Shown here piece after piece: positions 34,187 through 37,107 of a stretch of 37,107 nucleotides of DNA. How positions within the stretch are numbered: position 1 is the first letter of the stretch; every line of letters begins with the position of its first letter. The translations under genes were made by a program, and so were the position numbers. The notes under the pieces were generated by a model. That model did no database searches. It was not told the DNA's origin and saw nothing but the letters and a program-made list of their open reading frames with translations. Location: assembly GCA_031262245.1 (NCBI GenBank), contig JAISIJ010000270.1, forward strand, positions 1 through 37,107. Direction: 5' to 3'. Source of the DNA: Oscillospiraceae bacterium (lineage in GTDB: Bacteria > Bacillota > Clostridia > Oscillospirales > Ruminococcaceae).

Positions 34187-35092
34187 ATGGACTTAAAAAA
34201 ACTTTTTAAACGCAAACGTAAACGCCGTAAAAGCGGCAGTATTGCTATACCTTTTATGGTTACTTTTCTTATATCGTTAGTGGGTATAGGCGGATTTACC
34301 GTCTATATGCTTGATTATGTTCGCAATAATACCCTTGATACAGGTGAATATGATACCCCCACTGCTGAAGCTTTTGTTCCCGATTCAGACGATAATATGA
34401 CTATGTTGCTTATAATCGACCCTCGAACTGCCGCAACAGAACCCTATAACTTCATTGTTTTCAGATTTCTTCCTAAAGACGAAAAAGTTTACATTATGCC
34501 TATCCCGGAAAATACCTTGTCAAATGTCAGCAATCAACGGGATACATTAAGCTCTTTCTATCTGAACGCAGGAGTTGTTACCGCAGAACAGGCGGTTGAA
34601 AATGCTTTGGGATTTAAAATAGACCGCTATCTCCATTGTAATGCCGCAAGTTTTGAGAAAATAACGGAGCTTTTCGGTAATGTTAACTTCCTTGTTCCTC
34701 AAGAGTTTGAATCTTCTATCGGCAGAGGGGAATATTTGTTTTCGGGAAAAGATATAAGCGACATTATGTTTTTCTCATATTACCCCGGCGGTGAAAAAGA
34801 ACGCATAATAAAAGCGGGTACTATTTTAACAGGATTATTTAACCAATCTTCAAAAGCAAAGGTATCGGAGAATTTTGAAGATAAATATGTTAATCTTAAA
34901 GAAGATGTGGATACGGATATCGACAGTACCTATTTTTACGGTCAGGTTATTGCCGTAAAATATCTCCTTGAACACGCCTCTTCTCCCGCAGAATTTGTTA
35001 ACCCCGACGGGACATATGCTATGGAAAGTCAGTTTATATTCAATCCCGATTTTCTGACTAAACTGAAAGATAAGTTTAAATTAAATGAATAA
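34187..35092 (+). CDS. LytR-CpsA-Psr (LCP)-like membrane protein, probably degenerate
   Basis: The 301-residue protein has a very basic cytoplasmic head (KKLFKRKRKRRK), one membrane segment (about 19-41) and an extracytoplasmic domain. That domain resembles LCP enzymes in outline: MTMLLIIDPR, FRFLPKDEKVYIMPIP, ALGFKIDRYLHCNAASFEKITELFGNVNFLVP. LCP proteins transfer glycopolymers from lipid carriers to peptidoglycan. The usual PRDT motif that contributes a phosphate-binding arginine is PENT here (107-110), so activity is doubtful. It lies 14 bases after tkt and 11 before soj. Assignment rests on fold-like pattern and topology only. Confidence 0.6.
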   Translation: MDLKKLFKRKRKRRKSGSIAIPFMVTFLISLVGIGGFTVYMLDYVRNNTLDTGEYDTPTAEAFVPDSDDNMTMLLIIDPRTAATEPYNFIVFRFLPKDEKVYIMPIPENTLSNVSNQRDTLSSFYLNAGVVTAEQAVENALGFKIDRYLHCNAASFEKITELFGNVNFLVPQEFESSIGRGEYLFSGKDISDIMFFSYYPGGEKERIIKAGTILTGLFNQSSKAKVSENFEDKYVNLKEDVDTDIDSTYFYGQVIAVKYLLEHASSPAEFVNPDGTYAMESQFIFNPDFLTKLKDKFKLNE

Positions 35093-35103
35093 GGACGGTT
35101 ATC

Positions 35104-35910
35104 TTGAATAAAATTATCGCAATTGTCAATCAAAAAGGCGGAGTGGGAAAATCCACTACCTGTGTTAATTTAGGTGCATATCTCGGACTTAAAGATAAAA
35201 AAGTGCTTTGTGTTGATATTGACTCACAAGGTAACACTACAAGCGGTTTCGGTATTAAGAAAAAAAGCATTAAAGCAACTTCCTATGAGGTTTTAATCGG
35301 AGAAGTCGGCATTAAAGAGGCAGTAATACCCACACAATATAAAAATGTTGATATTTTACCCTCAACTTCTGCAATGGCGGGTGCTGAAATTGATTTAACA
35401 AAAATCGACAATCGTATGAACCGATTGAAAATGCAGTTGCTTAATATCCGAGAAAATTATGAATTTATATTTATCGACTGCCCGCCCTCACTCTCACTTG
35501 TAACAATAAACGCTCTTGTTGCCGCAGATACTATCCTGATACCAATGCTCTGTGAATTTTATTCTTTAGAGGGACTTTCGCAACTGATAGAAACTGTTAA
35601 ACTTATTCGTGCAAAATATAATCACAATTTAGATATTGAGGGTATTTTGTTCACTATGTTTGACCCTCGTCTTAATGTTACCAATCAAGTGGTTAAAGAA
35701 GTTGAGGAACATTTTAAAAATAAAGTTTTTAAAACGAGAATTCCTCGTAATATCCGACTTTCCGAAGCCCCCAGTTACGGTAAACCCTGTATTTACTATG
35801 ACAGATACAGTAAAGGGTCTTTAGCGTATGAGAGTTTGGGGCTTGAAGTTTTGGGAGATAAAAATATTTTTAAAGATTTAGCATTAAATGCTATTGGTGT
35901 TAAAAAATAA
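35104..35910 (+). CDS. soj: Chromosome-partitioning ATPase Soj/ParA
   Basis: ParA-type Walker ATPase that works with Spo0J/ParB in origin segregation and control of replication initiation. The 268-residue product begins NKIIAIVNQKGGVGKSTTCVNLG, the deviant Walker A with the signature lysine. VDIDSQGNTTSGFG, FIFIDCPPSLSLVTINAL and IPRNIRLSEAPSYGKP follow. The start codon is TTG at 35104, chosen because AAGGACGG lies five bases upstream and the motif begins four codons in. It follows the LCP-like gene by 11 bases and precedes spo0J. Confidence 0.95.
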   Translation: MNKIIAIVNQKGGVGKSTTCVNLGAYLGLKDKKVLCVDIDSQGNTTSGFGIKKKSIKATSYEVLIGEVGIKEAVIPTQYKNVDILPSTSAMAGAEIDLTKIDNRMNRLKMQLLNIRENYEFIFIDCPPSLSLVTINALVAADTILIPMLCEFYSLEGLSQLIETVKLIRAKYNHNLDIEGILFTMFDPRLNVTNQVVKEVEEHFKNKVFKTRIPRNIRLSEAPSYGKPCIYYDRYSKGSLAYESLGLEVLGDKNIFKDLALNAIGVKK

Positions 35911-35936
35911 ATTGTATTTGTAATAAGAGGTAATAT

Positions 35937-36818
35937 ATGGCTCGTGGTGGATTAGGTTCGGGACTTTCGGCATTATTTGAAGATAACTCGAACGATATTG
36001 AAGTAAAAAAAACATTGCGTATTTCTGAAATAGAAAGAAATCGTCAGCAACCTCGTAAAACTTTTGACGAAGAGGCTATTGACGCTTTATCAAAATCTAT
36101 TGAAGAACACGGTATATTGCAACCTCTTGTTGTTCGCCCCTATAACAACAGCTATCAACTTGTTGCCGGTGAACGCCGTTATCGTGCCGCAAAAAAAGCA
36201 GGTCTTGACGAAGTCCCCGTTATTATCAGAGAACTATCTGACAATGAGACAATGCAGATAGCCTTAATCGAAAATATTCAACGTGAAAATCTCAATCCCA
36301 TTGAGGAAGCCGGAGGATATAAAACCTTAGCTGACAGTTTCGGTATGACACAAGAGGAAATTGCAAAAGCTGTGGGGAAATCACGCTCTGTTGTTGCAAA
36401 TCTTATGCGTTTGCTCTCCCTCCCCAATGATGTGCGTATGCGAATTGAGGATGGTTCACTTTCTATCGGTCACGCTAAAGTACTCCTCTCTCTTGAGGAC
36501 GAAACAATGCAAAGCGAATTGGCAATGCGTTGCTGTGACGATAAAATGACGGTTCGTGAGCTTGAAAGAATAGTTTCGGGGATTGGTAAAATTGAAAAAA
36601 ATCCCGACGAAAAACCTAATCAGGTTACTCAAAAAGACAAACAAATTTTTTACAGAGAAGTTGAATATAACCTCAAAGAAGTGTTGGGGCGTAAAGTCAG
36701 CGTTGATTTTTCCCATAATAAAGGTAAACTGACACTTGAATTCTATGACGAAGAAGATTTAAATTATCTATCTATGTTATTAGAGAAATATAACAGAGAA
36801 GATAAAGAAGATAAATAA
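35937..36818 (+). CDS. spo0J: Chromosome-partitioning protein Spo0J/ParB
   Basis: ParB is a CTP-dependent clamp that loads at parS and recruits Soj and SMC. The 293-residue protein has the N-terminal GLGSGLSALF Soj-activating segment. The ParB/sulfiredoxin-like CTPase domain follows with QPRKTFDEEAIDALSKSIEEHGILQPLVVRP, GERRYRAAKKAGL and ENIQRENLNPIEEA. The helix-turn-helix EEIAKAVGKSRSVVANLMRLL comes next and then a C-terminal dimerisation domain. AGAGGTAAT precedes the ATG, 26 bases after soj. I found no parS consensus palindrome in the window. Confidence 0.95.
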   Translation: MARGGLGSGLSALFEDNSNDIEVKKTLRISEIERNRQQPRKTFDEEAIDALSKSIEEHGILQPLVVRPYNNSYQLVAGERRYRAAKKAGLDEVPVIIRELSDNETMQIALIENIQRENLNPIEEAGGYKTLADSFGMTQEEIAKAVGKSRSVVANLMRLLSLPNDVRMRIEDGSLSIGHAKVLLSLEDETMQSELAMRCCDDKMTVRELERIVSGIGKIEKNPDEKPNQVTQKDKQIFYREVEYNLKEVLGRKVSVDFSHNKGKLTLEFYDEEDLNYLSMLLEKYNREDKEDK

Positions 36819-36843
36819 AAAAAGTCTTTGAAAGGAAAGCCCT

Positions 36844-37107
36844 ATGCTTGATATTAAACTGATAAGAGATAATCCCGATTTAGTGAAAGAAAAACTTGCA
36901 ACCCGCAACGGCGATTTTTCTCATTACATCGACGAAATTTCCGAGATTGACAAAGAACGCAGAATACTTTCAACAGAAACAGATAAGCTGAAAGCAGAGC
37001 AAAACAATGCTTCAAAGAAAATCCCCGCTATGAAAAAAGCTAGGGAGGATACCACAGCATTAATGGCACAAATGAAAGAATTTTCCGAAAGTGTTAAAAT
37101 TAATGAC
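36844..37107 (+). CDS. serS: Seryl-tRNA synthetase, N-terminal part (runs off the window)
   Basis: Only the first 88 codons are present. They encode MLDIKLIRDNPDLVKEKLATRN and the start of a long Lys/Glu-rich helical arm, the N-terminal tRNA-binding coiled coil of seryl-tRNA synthetase. AAAGGAAAG precedes the ATG, 25 bases after spo0J. The catalytic domain lies beyond the right edge. Assignment is based on the family-typical N-terminus. Confidence 0.88.
   Translation, partial: MLDIKLIRDNPDLVKEKLATRNGDFSHYIDEISEIDKERRILSTETDKLKAEQNNASKKIPAMKKAREDTTALMAQMKEFSESVKIND

Noticed and set aside
35104-37107. parS site or origin of replication near soj-spo0J
   Set aside because: I looked for the parS palindrome centred on cacgtg and for clustered TTATCCACA boxes and found none; the only cacgtg lies in the tRNA-Ser gene.

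Overview
The window is about 37 kb of a low-GC Firmicutes (Bacillota) chromosome. The gene content points to the Ruminococcus/Oscillospiraceae group of gut or rumen Clostridia. The indicators are the tig-clpP-clpX block, LL-diaminopimelate aminotransferase (dapL) with dapF, short-form HisG with HisZ, a dockerin-bearing GH5 glucanase, an NPxTG-anchored surface protein, DGY-repeat membrane proteins and NspC. The organism assignment is inferred from gene content only. No phage, IS element or CRISPR array is visible. rplI-dnaB and soj-spo0J-serS are genes often found near oriC in Firmicutes, so the window may be origin-proximal, but I saw no parS site or DnaA-box cluster.

Layout. 1-1600: gap (minus) with a hairpin terminator and a consensus sigma-A promoter, a dispersed intergenic repeat, and tRNA-Ser(CGA) (minus) divergent from tig. 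1656-9351 (plus): trigger factor, ClpP and ClpX, then a YheC/YheD-type ATP-grasp protein, RadA, HisZ, HisG and the S4 protein RqcP, tightly packed and partly overlapping. 9310-10341 (minus): a GT2-TPR glycosyltransferase that converges on rqcP with overlapping 3' ends. 10427-14706 (plus): a 938-residue membrane-anchored protein translationally coupled to NspC, then a terminator inside a cluster of inverted and direct intergenic repeats.

14898-26004 (minus): a long gene run in the order luxS, GT2 glycosyltransferase, KRKYTKKNA-repeat protein, TagB/TagF-like polymerase, double-GT2 glycosyltransferase, ugd, rplI, dnaB. The first six genes are joined by ATGA or TAATG overlaps or, in one case, an 8-base gap. 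They look like a surface-glycopolymer operon headed by luxS. 26103-30238 (minus): an N-terminal-dockerin GH5 glucanase and a dapF / 53-residue ORF / dapL group. 30447-31817 (minus): a secreted NPTTG-anchored protein. 32224-37107 (plus): transketolase, a degenerate LytR-CpsA-Psr-like membrane protein, Soj/ParA (TTG start), Spo0J/ParB and the start of serS, which runs off the window.

The most promising candidate for something undescribed is the luxS-headed surface-polymer operon, and within it the cytosolic lysine-rich KRKYTKKNA-repeat protein with a coiled coil and a beta-trefoil-like C-terminus. Second-tier items are the mosaic intergenic repeat family built around terminators, the very long perfect hairpin between clpP and clpX, the DGY-repeat membrane protein coupled to nspC, and the 53-residue ORF between dapF and dapL.
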